DNA of 64,000 bases, taken from the NCBI RefSeq assembly GCF_014633365.1, contig NC_068349.1, positions 38,331,192-38,395,191 on the forward strand. Direction: 5' to 3'. Position numbers and translations under genes: made by a program. This document shows positions 12,201-24,475 of this stretch, in pieces (the stretch's first letter is position 1; every line of letters begins with the position of its first letter). The notes beneath the pieces were generated by a model. The model saw only the letters and a list, made by a program, of their open reading frames with translations. It was not told where the DNA came from and ran no database searches. Origin of the DNA: Diospyros lotus (Eukaryota > Streptophyta > Magnoliopsida > Ericales > Ebenaceae).

Positions 12201-15200
12201 TATTGCTGCAAAGATAAAGAAAGTTACTACAAAAATAAAGAGATTTGCACATAAGATTTTTGGATATTTTGACCAGATGACAACATTGTCTGGATGTGTA
12301 GCCAATAGCTATCAGGTTGGCTTTAAGTTAAATGCTCCAACCATATTTCACTAATAACTAGGGGCGTGCACAATCCAGTTTGGTCTGATTTGAAAGAGTA
12401 TAGGAACTAAACCATAAATTATGGTTTGAACGTATTCCAATCTAAAATCAAACCATTTTTAGGAATTTGAACCATAAAATTATGGGTTGTTTTGGTAGTT
12501 ACTACGGGTTTGAACAATACAGCCATTATATTAATCAATAAAAAAGTGAACAGCAGTTCAAAATCAAGGGTTAGAGATATATTCAGGCATTTCTGCTTCT
12601 TAGCCTTAGGTTAGGATCATGATTTATGAGAGAAAGAGCTTGTTCCTTACTCCCTTTGTGGCTTATATTTTGTGCACATTCTGGCTATTGATCAATTGTT
12701 TAGTTTAGAATTTAATCATCTAAATATATTAGTTTTATATAAAATTTTATGAGAAATTAAAATAAAAAATTATTTGTATAAAATTTCTACACAAATCTTT
12801 AAGCAAAAAAACAAAAAAAAAGCTACAAATTTTATCATTAAAATATTTTCGGTGCAAGATATACTTTTTAGGCAACTATATAATATATTATAATATATAA
12901 TATGCAAAACGGTTTATGCCTTTACAGGTGTTTTTTTTGGTGATAAAAACTAAAAACCAAACTGTATTCTGAAAATTTTTGACCAAACCATTTTTTGAAA
13001 AAACTTAACTGAACCAAACCAACTAACTAGTTTCGTTTGGTGAGCCAAATTATGCATACCCCACTTATTACCGTAGGTAACTTGCATTTGCTTAGATCCC
13101 CTGTATTGGCAAGTTACAGATGGCACATGTAGAGATGGTTTAAAAATTACTTGCATCCATAGTATGTCATTAAGGGGATACAAGATAACTCTAAGTAAGC
13201 AGCAACATATGCCATTGAATTGCAAAAACTTTCACTTGATTTATGCATAGGAACACTAGAAACAAAAAGGAAGGCATTAAATACCCTTATCTACGGGCAT
13301 TTTAAAGTAAACTGATCATAATCATCATACCGGAATTTTAGGAAGTCTTCCCAATCGGAAGTTGTTGATTGTTCCAAATTCTCCATCATACCAGATGGGA
13401 AAGGCATCACTAAGAACGTTAGTCCGCTTCAACAACTCCAAATGTGCTTGGGAAACTTCAATCTTGGCTAAAATTGCATCCCTCTCTTCCTGTCCCCAGA
13501 AAACCCCATTAACACTTCAATTATATCTTCCAGAAAGGAGAATATGCTTTTTGCAATGCAGGAATAACTAAAAAAAGTCCCCAAAGGTAGTCAGAATGGT
13601 TGATAGATGTCAGATAAGAATCAGACTAGTATTACAACTTGAAAAGCTTAATCAATGAACCAATCATATATAATTGATGTGTGTTATCTGGAAAATTCCT
13701 TCTTCAATAGCAATTTTGTGCAAACATTAATATGAATTGACATCATTGCTGCCCCCCCCCCCCCCCCCCCCCACAAAAAAAAAAAAAAAAAAAAACAAAT
13801 AATAATAATAAATAAATAAATAAAAAAGAAAAAATGCAGAGGAAAAACTCTCCTATTTTCCATGGAAGATTACTGAGAATAGGTTCATTAAGTAATCTAA
13901 ATGATGCACCAGAGGATTTGCTTAAACCATTTCAAAGGCAAGACATTTAAAGTGCCCACCACAAGCAGACACTTGTTTTATATGCCAAAGTTTCAGCACA
14001 TCATAAAGATCTAATAATTGGAGAAAATGAGGTTCAGAGAAAATGATACAGCAACACACCTGATGTGAAGTTAATTGAAACTGAAAATTGTTGAACTCAT
14101 GCCAATACCTGACACACATAAAGTTATAGAAAGAATGGAACAGATTTAGCAATGAAGAATTCGATTTCACGCATGTATCCATAGTAACCTTTCAAGAAGG
14201 CAGTCAATTTACTAAATTTCAAGCCAAGAAACTTACCGCTCCTCCAACTCTTTGAAACGGCTAGATTTTAACTCCAATTCCTTCATTTCAGCAGTTACTT
14301 TCTCACACTGTTTTTCTGTCTCCTTAATTGCAGCTTCAAGTTTCCGTTCCTCCTCTTCAATCTTCATATATAATCCATAGAAGACAATATGAACATATTG
14401 AACCTCAAAACAAAATTCTATGATGAGATTTCAACTAATACTAGCAAATAGGTATTAGAAGAAAATGCATTGATGAGACTTGTGTTCTGTCCAAAATATA
14501 TGCGTCCAGGGCTTCATTATTTCCAATTTTTCTATTAACTTACTAATAGATACGGAATCCTTAGTCTCAGAAAATATTAGACTTCAAACTAAATTAAGTT
14601 CTATTGAAGAAATAATTAGCCAACATAAGATTTCCTCTAAATCAAGGTTTCAAGAAATTTTAGTTTAACCATGGTAACCCTGATGAACATTTACTGAGCA
14701 TCTCTGTGTCTCTGTTCCTTCCATAATTCTAGGGAAAATTAGGAAGAGGAAAATCCATTCTGAAATTAGCATTCAAATAAAAGAATGTATAAACCAAGAA
14801 CCAACAATTGATGAACCCAAATTGGTCTCTTTGGCTAGAGCCAGAGCTCATTGGGATAGTGGGGGCATGGCTCTCCAAGATTTTTTCATTTATGCCTACC
14901 TTTCAAGAATTTTTCATAAACCATGTTTTTTTTTGGCTAGATATAAATCATGGTTTTTCATGTGACATTTAGAATTTATTTATAATTTTTTTTTTTTTTT
15001 TTTTGGGGGGGGGGGGGGCATATCTTATACTAAGGAAAAAGACATATGTATAATAGTTTTGTAAAAATAAGGATGTACATGTATTTTCTGTTATATAATT
15101 ATATGTATATGTAATCAGAAAATCATGTTTATGCATTTAACTCTTTGTCCCCAACAACATCTGTCACCCTTTGCCCTTGTCTATATGACCAAAGCAACTG

Positions 15201-17209
15201 CAAGGACAAGGATGATTGTTATTACTATATGTTGGACGGAATTAGAGGATCCTAAGCTAAAGAGACTTAAGAGCTAAGAAGGAGTGTTGAAGATGCGGAT
15301 AAAGAAAGAGATGACCCACGGTTGAAGATTAAATCAGTTAGATAATCCTAGAGTTTTCGTGTTGTAAAGTTTAAATTTATTTCCTAAGTTTTAGGAGATA
15401 GTTTATCCTATTTTTTAGGAGATAGATATCCTAAATCTTCTTCTACCTTATAGGAGAAAAAGTAGGACACAACCTGTATATATTTTTCATGTGTGTTTTA
15501 TGGAAATTATTCAAGCCTCCAATTATTTTTAGGCTTGTTTCACTATAATATAGACTTCACCTACCTTATACAAGCAGTGATCCAAAAAGATTGCCTGACA
15601 TTAGCCATGCAATTAATAAATGTGGTACTCTCCTAAAGTAGGTAGACTGGCTCTATAAAACTAATAATTTTATGAAAATGAAAAGGAAAACAACAAAACT
15701 GTTTATCTAAAAATTTATTTTCCAGAGAACTTAAGAACATCTATTTATTATTTTTATGCATAGGAAAATCACAACATAAATAAGTATAATAAGTGGTTAT
15801 GGAAAAAAGCACCTTCAGTTTCTCCTTTAGGAAGTCAGCCTCACTAAGAACATTCCGTGCCTCCCCCTCCAAACGTTGAAGACAAGCTTCATAAGCTTCA
15901 ATGTCTCTGTTCACATCTTCAACCTCCTTGTCAAGTTTGTCAGATAACACCCTCATGCACTCAAGGCACAAAGGTTGTTCGACCTAGAAAAGGAAGAGAA
16001 AGACCATGATCTAAGAATGAACAAGAAATTCAAACCAACCCATCTCTCCCTTCCAAGAAAAATAAAGATTGCAACAGTATACTTGGGTTTGGGTTGTGGC
16101 AATATCAAAGGCACGCTTCAGGACAGTTATGGTTGAGTGGAACCCAGAATCGTTCGGCTGCATGGGAGCAGTCACTCCACCCTCAGGTGATGGTAATTGG
16201 GACCCACCTCCATCCAATGTAGAGTCACTCTTGTATACAGATGCCGCGGGTGGAGGCAACACCACAAATGACTCTTCCATTGCTTTTCCCAACTGACTTG
16301 AATCAGGCTGCAGCCCTCCTCCACGAGGACGGGGTGGTATCCCTGGTGCCTGACTTCTTTGCTTGGGCAATACAACAAATGAATGGTCCATTCGTGTTGA
16401 CCCTAACACGCTTCCTGCACCATGGATCGTAGAACCCTGCATTCCTGCACATTTTAATCCCAAATTGGATATAAATTGGAAACTAAAATCTAATTCCTCT
16501 TGAGTACGCTGATCATACTGCAAGAACATTGTCCTATGTCACAAATGGCATAAAAAGACATTAAAATTTTTTCCATAAACAACTTAGTATGCAATTTGAT
16601 CTGTTAAAACTTCAAAATGGGATAATAGGACTTTGAAAAATTCCATAAACACAAACAGGTGATAAACATGCGTAAAAACTCAGTTCACCATAAAAGTAAA
16701 ACACATATTCAGGTAATAAACTAGACAAAAAATATCCAAACTGCGAAACGATGTAATTCCTAGTAGAAAACGGAAAGAAAGGCCAGGAAATTAAAACATA
16801 TAGCCAGAAACATGTTTTGGAGCTAAAATAATGGAATTCATCAAACTGACTAAAAGAAATCGCCGACCTTGTTCAGCACAGTAGTGAATCGAAACAAGTC
16901 TCAGCATCGGATTGTTTCAATAAATTGGGTGCACATTTTATTGTTACAATGGAACAAATTCGATTCAAATCCACCGAAGTTTGTGACAAGAACACGGTAA
17001 GATTAATCAATCTTTGCAATCAGAGACGGAAGGAGAGACGTACCGGAGCGAGAATAGGGATCGGAGAAGAACTTGTCGGCGTAGGACTCGACGCCGACGA
17101 TACAGAGGTGTTGGCGGCAGTTCTGGCAGGCCCATCGGGGGAGGTTCGGGTCAACCGGCAACGTTCGACCCTTATCCGACATATTGTCTATATTCTTCAT
17201 CAACTCCAC
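3231..17209 (-). CDS. ATG6: ATG6/Beclin-1, autophagy PI3-kinase complex subunit (10 exons)
   Basis: ATG6 is the scaffold subunit of class III PI3-kinase (VPS34) complexes that start autophagosomes and act in vacuolar sorting. Coding exons: 17209-17044, 16444-16083, 15983-15813, 14361-14237, 14108-14060, 13489-13331, 7052-6967, 5652-5581, 5222-5073 and 3468-3231. All phases close and give 525 aa; Arabidopsis ATG6 is 517 aa. The N-terminus carries [11 protein letters not shown] with a CxxC, followed by [12 protein letters not shown], the [12 protein letters not shown] coiled-coil start and the Beclin domain ([59 protein letters not shown]). It ends near [16 protein letters not shown] plus a 30-residue tail. 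The first ATG (17209) is 9 codons before a second Met (MSDKG); either could start. Intron 6 is 6.3 kb because of a copia insertion. Exon 3's donor (gtgctt) is weak. Confidence 0.93.
3496..3849. mobile_element. MULE-type MITE in ATG6 intron 9, with 9-bp target duplication
   Basis: A non-coding element of 354 bp whose ends are inverted repeats sharing ATGCTATTTGTACA. It is flanked by identical 9-bp direct repeats, tatattaat (3487-3495 and 3850-3858), which suggests Mutator-type transposition. The centre is C/T-rich on one side and G-rich on the other. A second copy with the same ends and interior lies at 57999-58394. The apparent ORF inside is composition-driven and not a gene. Confidence 0.8.
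4209..4380 (+). mobile_element. AU-like SINE in ATG6 intron 9
   Basis: This 172-bp stretch follows the layout of the plant AU SINE family: a tRNA-like head (gagggtgagcc, then a degenerate A box before gtaaagttg), a degenerate B box (taggtttgattt), a middle section ending gtgtacaaaaatgacc, and a tail with gtggggagctttg before a T run. Imperfect direct repeats flank it (aggttcaaatg at about 4199-4209 and aggtttgaatg just after 4380), as expected for target-primed insertion. It lies antisense to ATG6. The family was assigned from memory. Confidence 0.65.
5700..6240. repeat. Degenerate tandem duplication of about 297 bp in ATG6 intron 7
   Basis: The phrase around gtaggtaatgttggaat occurs at about 5713 and again at 6010, a spacing of 297 bp, with matching surroundings. 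Within it, gacaagctctccctcaattt also appears twice, near 5768 and 5912. This is a decayed repeat with no coding potential, and its origin is not identified. Confidence 0.5.
7086..7406 (-). repeat. 3' LTR of the ATG6-intron copia element
   Basis: Read on the minus strand it begins TGTTGAAC and ends GCTTATTTCA. Its end lies 34 bp upstream of ATG6 exon 7. It pairs with the LTR at 11871-12190. Confidence 0.92.
9231..9518. repeat. 144-bp tandem duplication inside the copia element
   Basis: The text starting gtagtgaggttttctggatc at 9231 recurs at 9375 with few changes, giving two head-to-tail units of 144 bp. It sits between the integrase and RT regions and helps disrupt the polyprotein. Confidence 0.85.
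11871..12190 (-). repeat. 5' LTR of the ATG6-intron copia element
   Basis: It is the upstream partner of the 7086-7406 LTR, with the same TG...CA ends. The primer-binding region follows it directly at 11870 and below. The target duplication atacc lies immediately outside at 12191-12195. Confidence 0.92.
12361..13062. mobile_element. hAT-like non-autonomous element in ATG6 intron 6
   Basis: The ends are related in inverted orientation: ggggcgtgcacaatccag on the left and ttatgcatacccc on the right (reverse complement ggggtatgcataa). The interior repeats motifs of the kind aaccaaacc and gtttggt, as in many plant hAT MITEs. No convincing 8-bp target duplication was seen, so the boundaries and class are tentative. 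Confidence 0.5.
13752..13795. repeat. C21 / A21 compound homopolymer in ATG6 intron 5
   Basis: A run of 21 C, then AC, then about 21 A, followed by aataat and aaat microsatellite. It lies in the intron between exons 14108-14060 and 13489-13331. Confidence 0.9.
14986..15018. repeat. T19 / G14 compound homopolymer in ATG6 intron 3
   Basis: About 19 T are followed directly by 14 G. On the other strand this is C14-A19, the same kind of compound run as at 13752. Confidence 0.9.
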
Positions 17210-17938
17210 TCTCGATTAATCAAACCAAATTCCGAGAGAGAGAGAGAGAGAGTTTTGTTGCCTCAAGCGCGAGGGGCATAAATACATAAAGCAGGAGATC
17301 ACAGACCCGTTTCTTTTTCGGATTCTTTTCGGGTATGGATTTGGGCTGAAGAAAGGACATCAATTAAACTGGTCAAAATAATTACAGAAAAAAAAATTAA
17401 AAAAAAATATTGGATGGATAAACTCAAATTCAAATTACTGATCATCAATAGCATAAATAAACATCAAATTCAAATTAAAAAAATATTATTATAATAATAT
17501 TAATACAATAATAATAATAATATTACTGTAACTAATTTTACAATATTAGATACATATTTATAAACTTAAATTATTTATAAATATAAAAATTTTATCATAA
17601 TCAAAAAATAATTTAAGAAGATAAATTTTAATTAAAATCAAATTTAACAATATTCTAATAACAATTAAATTCGAATTCCTAATCATACTCAAATTAAAAA
17701 TTTTAATCAGAGATTAAATTTGAATTTTGGGTTATTAAGTATAATAATATGTATATATATATTTTCATATTCGGGCCGGTTTAGGAAACCAAACCCGAGA
17801 AGGATTATTAGTGCAATATGAATTAGGGCTTTTATATATGGACGAAGAAGAAAAGGTATTTGCCCCCCAATTACCAATTCATTCGTTTATCGATTGAAGA
17901 GGAGAAGCAGAGAGAGAGAGAGCTTGAATCAATCGACT
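17210..17938. promoter_or_regulatory. Shared divergent promoter region between ATG6 and SDE2
   Basis: The two start codons face away from each other with 729 bp between them. The region contains a GA repeat near 17237-17252 on the ATG6 side and another at about 17908-17921 just before the SDE2 start. A very AT-rich core (17340-17760) lies between, and a TATA-like ttttatatatgg sits near 17830-17841. Coordinated expression is inferred only from arrangement. Confidence 0.5.
17831..17840 (+). promoter_or_regulatory. Probable TATA box of SDE2
   Basis: tttatatatg lies about 100 bp before the SDE2 ATG, which allows a leader of roughly 70 nt containing a GA repeat. Confidence 0.45.
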
Positions 17939-20590
17939 ATGGAGGGGATCTACCAAGTTTACGTCAAGATTTTTAACGGCCAACACAAAGCCCTAAATTT
18001 CTCAACTCCGTCTATACCAATTCTTTCCATTAAGGCCCGGATTCAGCAAATCACCGGTCTTCCAATCGATGATCAGCGACTCGTTACCGGCACAAGGCAA
18101 CTCGATGACTCGTCCGTCCTCCAACATGACGGATCGGATGGGTCGAATCGCTGCCACCCGGTGGTGCACCTCCTTCTCCGGCTCCCCGGCGGGAAGGGAG
18201 GGTTCGGCTCGCTCCTTCGTGGCGCCGCCACGAAGGCCGGCCAGAAGAAAACCAACAATTTTGACGCTTGTAGGGATATGAGTGGCCGGAGGCTGCGCCA
18301 CGTGAACGCCGAGAAGAGGCTCGAGGAGTGGCGGGCCGAGGCGGAGGAGCGGCAGCTGGAAAAGATCGCAGAGGAGTTTATCAAGAAGAACGCGAAAAAG
18401 GCCTCAAAGGCTGGAGGGAACGGTGATGCAGAGAAGTATGTGGAGAAATATAGGAAGGAAGCGGCTCGGTGTATGGAGGAGGTTGAGAAGTCGGTGAGGG
18501 AAGCGATTGGGAATTCTGTGAAGAGGAAGGCCACATCCCATGGGCCGAGTGGATTGGATTCAAAGAGAACGAAAATATGGTAAGGCACTTGAATTAGTTG
18601 TTACTTGTGGCACTATTGGTTTCATTTCTTTTGAATTTGTTTGTTTTTTGGGGTCATTTCTTGATTTCAGCGTCGATTTGAAGATAATTTTATTTTATTT
18701 TTCTAATTGATTTGAAGATAATAATTATTTGGCCTTAAACTTTATCTGGTCATCATGAAATTTGTGGATTATGCTGTTTATATTATGTCTTTTACTGCCA
18801 TTAATGTGCTGATCATTAGACAAATTTCTGAATTGAGATCACTTGAATGGTTGTCTTCTCTGCTACTATATTTGTGCGGGAATGACAATTTGTAGCAACC
18901 AGAGAAAATTTCATGTAATGAAACTAAAATTTGACTCTTTTAAGAATTTGTGAAATAGCTTTCTCCATAAACCAACTTGGTTTGGCTGAATGAATTAATT
19001 TAACCAGAACTAGAACTGACTGACCATACATTAAGAGGAGTTTCTTGGATGAAAATTAATATTTTAGCATAAACAGTGACAACTCTTTACTTGAAATTTT
19101 TGCGCATGGTTTGTTCTTTTGTGATTGATCGGTTGGTTGATTTTGCTAGGATGGGAAAGAGAAATCTGGCTGACAGTGACAGTGATAGTGATGACATGGA
19201 TGAGGATGACAGTGATGATGATGAAGAGGAGGAAACTGAGAAATCCGTTGTTCTAGATAGTGGGAACAATTCAGACTCAAAGGAGGCAGAGGGTAGTTCA
19301 GGTTCTGTTGCAAATGGGAAGCTTGATGGAGAAGATTCTACTGGAAATTCATCTGAGACTTCTGATGAGAAGGACAGTGCTATAATTGCAAATTCATTGC
19401 CTAGTGAAAGTTGTGATGGAGGCTTTGTCAGCGGGCATAACATTGATGCTGGTGAACCAGCATCAGAGATTCTTGAAGAAAGTAGACTACAGGATAGAGG
19501 GCTGTCAATCTCAATGGAAGCAGTTTTTGAAACTGAAGATTCCAAGGCTGAGAAGCAAGAATCCAGTGGAACTGAGCCTGGGAATGTGAAGGAAACAATA
19601 ATTCACTCAAGTATCTCTGGCTCTGTAGAGGGGGAAGCTTTTGGATGTGGAACAACTGACGCAGAAAAGAAACTTGATTCCAATGCCCAATCAATAGTTC
19701 ATGAAGAAAATGTGGTGGGTAGCTCAGATGCTTCAGATATAGTGAGGCCTCTTAATTTTGACGATTTTAATTCAGCTGCAGAGCTAGAGGTATGCTATTG
19801 ATACTCAAATTTTATGTCAATGCAACATAGTATGTAATTTTGGCTTAGTAAATTGATTTTGATTCCTTAAACTTGAATCTCTGTGCCATAGCTTTTACAA
19901 TTTCCACATCTTAAATGAGAAATATTTCCAAGAGAAATAACCTTTAATGCGGTCATCTGATGTTAGAATCCCAATATGCTTACAGTAGCTAATTCTTGAT
20001 AATTTTATCTATAAAAATATTCACTTGGCATTATTATCTTGTTTTACATATAAGAAAAGAGTTTCAGCTTTCTTAGTAATTTTTGACTTATCCCTTAAAA
20101 CAACCAAGTGATTGATCTTTTTTCATGAAGTTCTCAATTTAATGCATTTTGTGAAAAGAAAATCATCATCTTCTGTTAGTCGAAACTTGAATGTGTGTTT
20201 CTGATAGTGTTGTTGAATGCTATTTTCATGTTTCTCTGGTTTCAATGATGTCGGGCAGGGGGGAAAGAAGTGTAAAATTCTAATTTTGCAGAACTTTTTA
20301 TTTCACTTGTAATTGTCTTGCTGGCACATCTCTTACGATGTCCCTTTATAGTCTCTTGCAAAGCTCTAATGCAGACAATCCTACTTCTGCTGTATCCATC
20401 ACCAACTGATTTCTTAAAATTTTCTTTTGGTACTTAATTTTAGGCTCTTGGTTTGGAAAGGTTGAAGTCTGAGCTCCAATCACGTGGGTTGAAATGTGGG
20501 GGTACACTGCAAGAGCGTGCCGCCAGGCTTTTCCTGCTCAAAACTACACCTTTGGAGAGGCTGCCTAAAAAGCTCCTCGCAAAGAAATGA
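17939..20590 (+). CDS. SDE2: SDE2 homologue: ubiquitin-like fold plus SAP domain (3 exons)
   Basis: SDE2 proteins act in pre-mRNA splicing (fission yeast) and replication-stress control with PCNA (human), after cleavage of an N-terminal ubiquitin-like domain. Exons 17939-18579, 19150-19789 and 20444-20590 join in phase to give 475 aa. Residues 1-85 form the ubiquitin-like part ending HLLLRLPGG, followed by KGGFGSLLR, the conserved processing site and new N-terminus. A charged helical stretch follows ([15 protein letters not shown]). Exon 2 is acidic and low-complexity ([20 protein letters not shown]). The last exon encodes a SAP-type DNA-binding motif ([20 protein letters not shown], ending LLAKK). 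An in-frame Met lies 15 codons upstream, but [10 protein letters not shown] fits the family start. It is divergent with ATG6. Confidence 0.92.
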
Positions 20591-22215
20591 TGTTGCTCGG
20601 TATGGTTGTAGTGACTGTTCTCTTGTTGTGGGTGAATCTGTACCTTTAGTCCTGTAATGCCTGGATGCTCCTGTTGGAAACCTGCAACTTCCCTGTGCTA
20701 AACACTTGTCTCGCAAGTTCTTTCAATGTAATGGATGTACTGATTATGCTCGTAGCACTGCAATCTTGATGTTTGCTGCTATTTTATATTTATTATATAA
20801 ACGATAGGCAGATAACTTTGGAGTGGCAATGCATAATCCAGGAATTATTTGGTATTTGTGTCGATGCTTGGTTGGTGTTAGCTGCTAATGGTGAAGAACC
20901 AAAGTAAGTATTGAAACCAGGGAGAATTTTTTTTGTTTCCTATTCATGCATTCTTCAAAATCTGAGTCTCAAATTTATACAATCTGGCAGCAATATGCTT
21001 GTTCTTTTAAGGATTCCATTAAGCTCTCGAGCACACTTAAATCGTATCTTTTTTTTTTTTTTTTTGAGTAGCGACCACCATAGGATAGAATTTTACAGCC
21101 AAGTTGTATTCAAACTGTTCTTAGCAATTCTTTTATCATCCCATTCGTCTACATGGCCTTTCATTTGATTTGCCACTTTTAGAAGCGTATCTATTTATAC
21201 TTGTTATAACTCTCTTCCTCTGTAGTTTTTGTTGTTCTCATTAATTACTTTTCAAAAAATCAAACCAATCATTTTTTGAATCTAATTAGTGAGTGTATGG
21301 GATGAGAGAGAGTCGGGTTTAATACTTCTTTCTCTCTCCTATTTCTTAGAAAAATAAAAAATATATATTATTTTTCTATTTATTTCTTCTATTTTTTAGA
21401 AAAATAAAAAAGAATTAATGTTGCATTGAGGCTCTTGTCCATATATTATTTTTAATTGAGCTATATTGGGGAGTTCTTGAGGGACATTGGTTCTTCAAAT
21501 TACTTTTCCATCAAATCCTACAAGTATAATGAGATAATGTAGTGAGATGAAGTCAAAATAATCAATACTGATTGCACGCAACTATAATTTACATCACCTA
21601 CCTTTTATCATCTCTTCTGTTTGAAATGTTTGAGCCAACCTAAAAGATGGGCTAAGCTGAAAATGGAGGTTGGGGATTGTCCATCAAGAGAGGAAGAAAA
21701 GTTTGAAGAAAATAGATATTATATGTCCGTTCATGATTCTAATATTGATTGCTAATTGTTAATGATAAATAAAATATTCAAAATCAAATACACCATTCAT
21801 GTTATCTTCTTTTTAAATTTATACACTTATTTAGCATCTAATTGCAATTTAATAATTAGATATTCGATATTTTTTATAAAAAAATAATAATAATAAGATA
21901 GGTCAGAAATTTTAAACTCATCGAAATTTTGGGTTAAATATATAAATCCAATTTTTATTATACTTTGAGTTGGATTTTTCAAATATCAATTCAAGACAAT
22001 CTCAACTATTATGGAAGAAAAATAAGCTATGTATTTTCAGGAAGAGTAAAACTCAGTACAAAAAATTAAGTTGTATCCAAACTAACGTATAAAAGAACCC
22101 ACCCCTTAAGAAACTGCCATTTACAATCACTATATAATGCAAGTATAAGACCCTGAAAACAGTAGTAAAGACACGAGGGAAAATCTCAAGAGAAGAGAAG
22201 AGAAGACCAGTGATG
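20591..22215. other. SDE2 3' UTR and AT-rich intergenic spacer
   Basis: The SDE2 3' UTR probably ends within the first few hundred bases. The rest is AT-rich with a T17 run near 21049 and no convincing coding region. The last part (about 22050-22215) is probably the 3' UTR of the minus-strand RING gene. Confidence 0.5.
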
Positions 22216-24376
22216 TTACACATTAACATGAGCAAGAGATGGGGAGTTCCGGCAAACTGGGCAGCTGGCATTCTTGCGAAGCCACTCATCTATGCAATCA
22301 GCATGGAAGCAATGGCTGCAGTCAGGTATGACTCTGACCATCTCTTCAGCTCGATAATCGGACAAGCATATAGCGCAAGTGCCATGGTAAGGACCCGGAA
22401 CACGCCGGCTTTCGCCAAGGACTACCTTTGTGTAGGATTCAATGGTGGACTCATCCAGTCCTGCAACTAGGGCTGTGGCCGGTTGAGGTGTGACTGCAGC
22501 CCGGTGGTCCTGGTTTCCTCGGACGAAGCATGCAAAAAATGCGATCCCAAACGCGCATGTGATGGCTGGAATGGCAAGGGCGATGGAGACAGTCTGGAAT
22601 ACTCGGAGACCCCTAGGCTTGCCTGGCAATCGAGTTACACAAGTCAGACTTAATAAATGGATGAAGCTACTTGTACATCAAGAGTTATATATTGGGCTAC
22701 ATATATGAGTGTAAATGGCTAAAATACTCTTCGTGTCTCACCATCTTAGGTTAAAGGTATTTTAGTCATGTATCTCATCGTCTCATCGTCTTAAATGAGA
22801 GATATTTTTGTTATTTTAACTACATTATGTACTTTAAAATATAGCCCATAAAATACGAATAGTATTTTTCTTTCAAATATAGTTTAAGAATCTAATTTTG
22901 TGAGTTCATGAGATCTATTCAAATAAGAGTTGATAACTTGACATATCAAATAAAAAATTAACAAAAATGAGGTGTCAAAATTGCATAAACCTTTTACCTT
23001 ACAAACAATAGCAAATTCAACTTTGGAATATTTTCAAAGATCGATTGTGAATGGACCACCTATTGAATAAAGAAGGGTTGCTAGAGGGTGGTTATGAATT
23101 AATCCTTAATTTAAGCAAAGATTGTAACTCGCAATCAAGAAGTAACAGGGTGATGAATGACATCATTTACTTGAAAACCAAATTTCATTCAGTTGGAATT
23201 CTCCATGCAAGTTCAGCTCGTCTATTTTAATGCCAATACACAAATAAATAACCATTATCCCCAATTAAGTCAATGGATTATTTTTGTATCATCTCTCCCA
23301 TCATCATGGTTCTGACCCCCTACTAAACCAATTGAAGTTAATCTCAATTAACTATCTGCTTAAAGAGTTTATGCCCCCAAGCATACACATAACGTTAAGC
23401 AGAAACCAATATTCTGAATACCAGTAACTTTTTCTCATGGTTTGAACATAATGGTGGCTGATCTATATATAAAATATATAATTACTTCTCTTCTTGGAAT
23501 GCTCTCGGCCAGCTAGGCTCAATTTAGGTCAACTACCAATATATAATGTTGTATGTTTTGCCTTTAAAAAGTGAAAAAAGAACTTCAAAATCTCAACAGT
23601 ATCCTTCAACGATTAAGCCTGAAAGATGTAATGAAGTTCAAAACAGAGCATGTTATGGTATGAACAAGTGCAGATGAAAGATGAATAGAGGTCATACTTG
23701 TATCAGGAGTGGAGAAACATGCTACTTCTTGAATTGTTCTGTTCTTAAATCCACAGACAGCACCCTGTGCAGCACAATCTTCGCAGTTGGGCACGTCCCA
23801 TGTGAGCCAGAGATCACAATCAAGGACAGATGAGAAACCATCTTCTTGACGGCTCGGTAATGGGACAGGAATTGGCAGGGTGGCAATGATCCTGCACATG
23901 GTCATCTCTGTTGCAAGCCTAATTGAAGAAGTTGCCAAGGTTGTGTTGGTGGAGTTACTGAGGCAATCAATGACTGTGAACCTGGACATTGTGAGCTCAG
24001 CCGGGCAGCTAAGGAAGGTGTAGTTGACATGATAAGGAGCCACAAAAGGAGCCTCTGACAGATTGAAGTCCAGAAGCCGCCTTGGGAGGCAATTGTTTGG
24101 GTCGTAGAGTTGGATTTCCTGTGCACGATAGTTGATACTGCGCACAAAAAATTCTCCAGAGTAAGGGAGATTGAGCACTGTTATACCTTGGCTGTTGCAG
24201 CTTAGGTCAAATCCGGGATAGCCACAGTTTCGAGGTTGCTGGCCTTCTACACGGAAAGGGAATTGAATGATGAGGCTTCGGTTACCACAACCAGAAGTCG
24301 GACTTGGACACCCATTTGTTGTTGCATAGATGACAAGAAAAAGGGGGAAGAGAAAGAGGACTTTTAAGAGCCTCAT
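22216..24376 (-). CDS. RING-H2 E3 ubiquitin ligase of the ATL20/21/22 type (2 exons)
   Basis: This is a predicted membrane-anchored ubiquitin ligase with an extracellular wall-binding region. Exons 24376-23698 and 22622-22216 join in phase (361 aa). A hydrophobic signal peptide (residues 1-21) precedes a GUB_WAK_bind-like domain with paired cysteines (CGNRSLIIQFPFRV, CGYPGFDLSC, NNCLP). A WAK-associated C-terminal part follows (CEDCAAQGAVCGF). After the intron come a transmembrane segment (about 238-260), a GLD-like motif and the RING-H2: C309, C312, C328, H330, H333, C336, C347 and C350, with W340. All zinc ligands are present. A TATA-like box lies near 24459-24466. The family is known; the ligand and substrates are not evident. 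Confidence 0.88.
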
Positions 24377-24458
24377 ATCTTCAAAACAACCAACTCTGAG
24401 ATTGTGGAAACCACAATAATAATAGGAAGAGTAGTCTGTATAACGACTATGTCAAACA

Positions 24459-24466
24459 CTTATATA
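24459..24466 (-). promoter_or_regulatory. Probable TATA box of the RING-H2 gene
   Basis: Read on the minus strand, tatataag lies 83 bp before the start codon. Confidence 0.45.
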
Positions 24467-24475
24467 TTTTTTTCC

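Noticed and set aside
18073..18588. 171-codon ORF antisense to SDE2 exon 1
   Set aside because: Shadow of the SDE2 reading frame; Phe/Ser-rich with no domain, while SDE2 itself is strongly supported.
19087..19545. 152-codon ORF antisense to SDE2 exon 2
   Set aside because: Poly-Ser frame opposite the acidic Asp/Ser repeat; a composition artefact.
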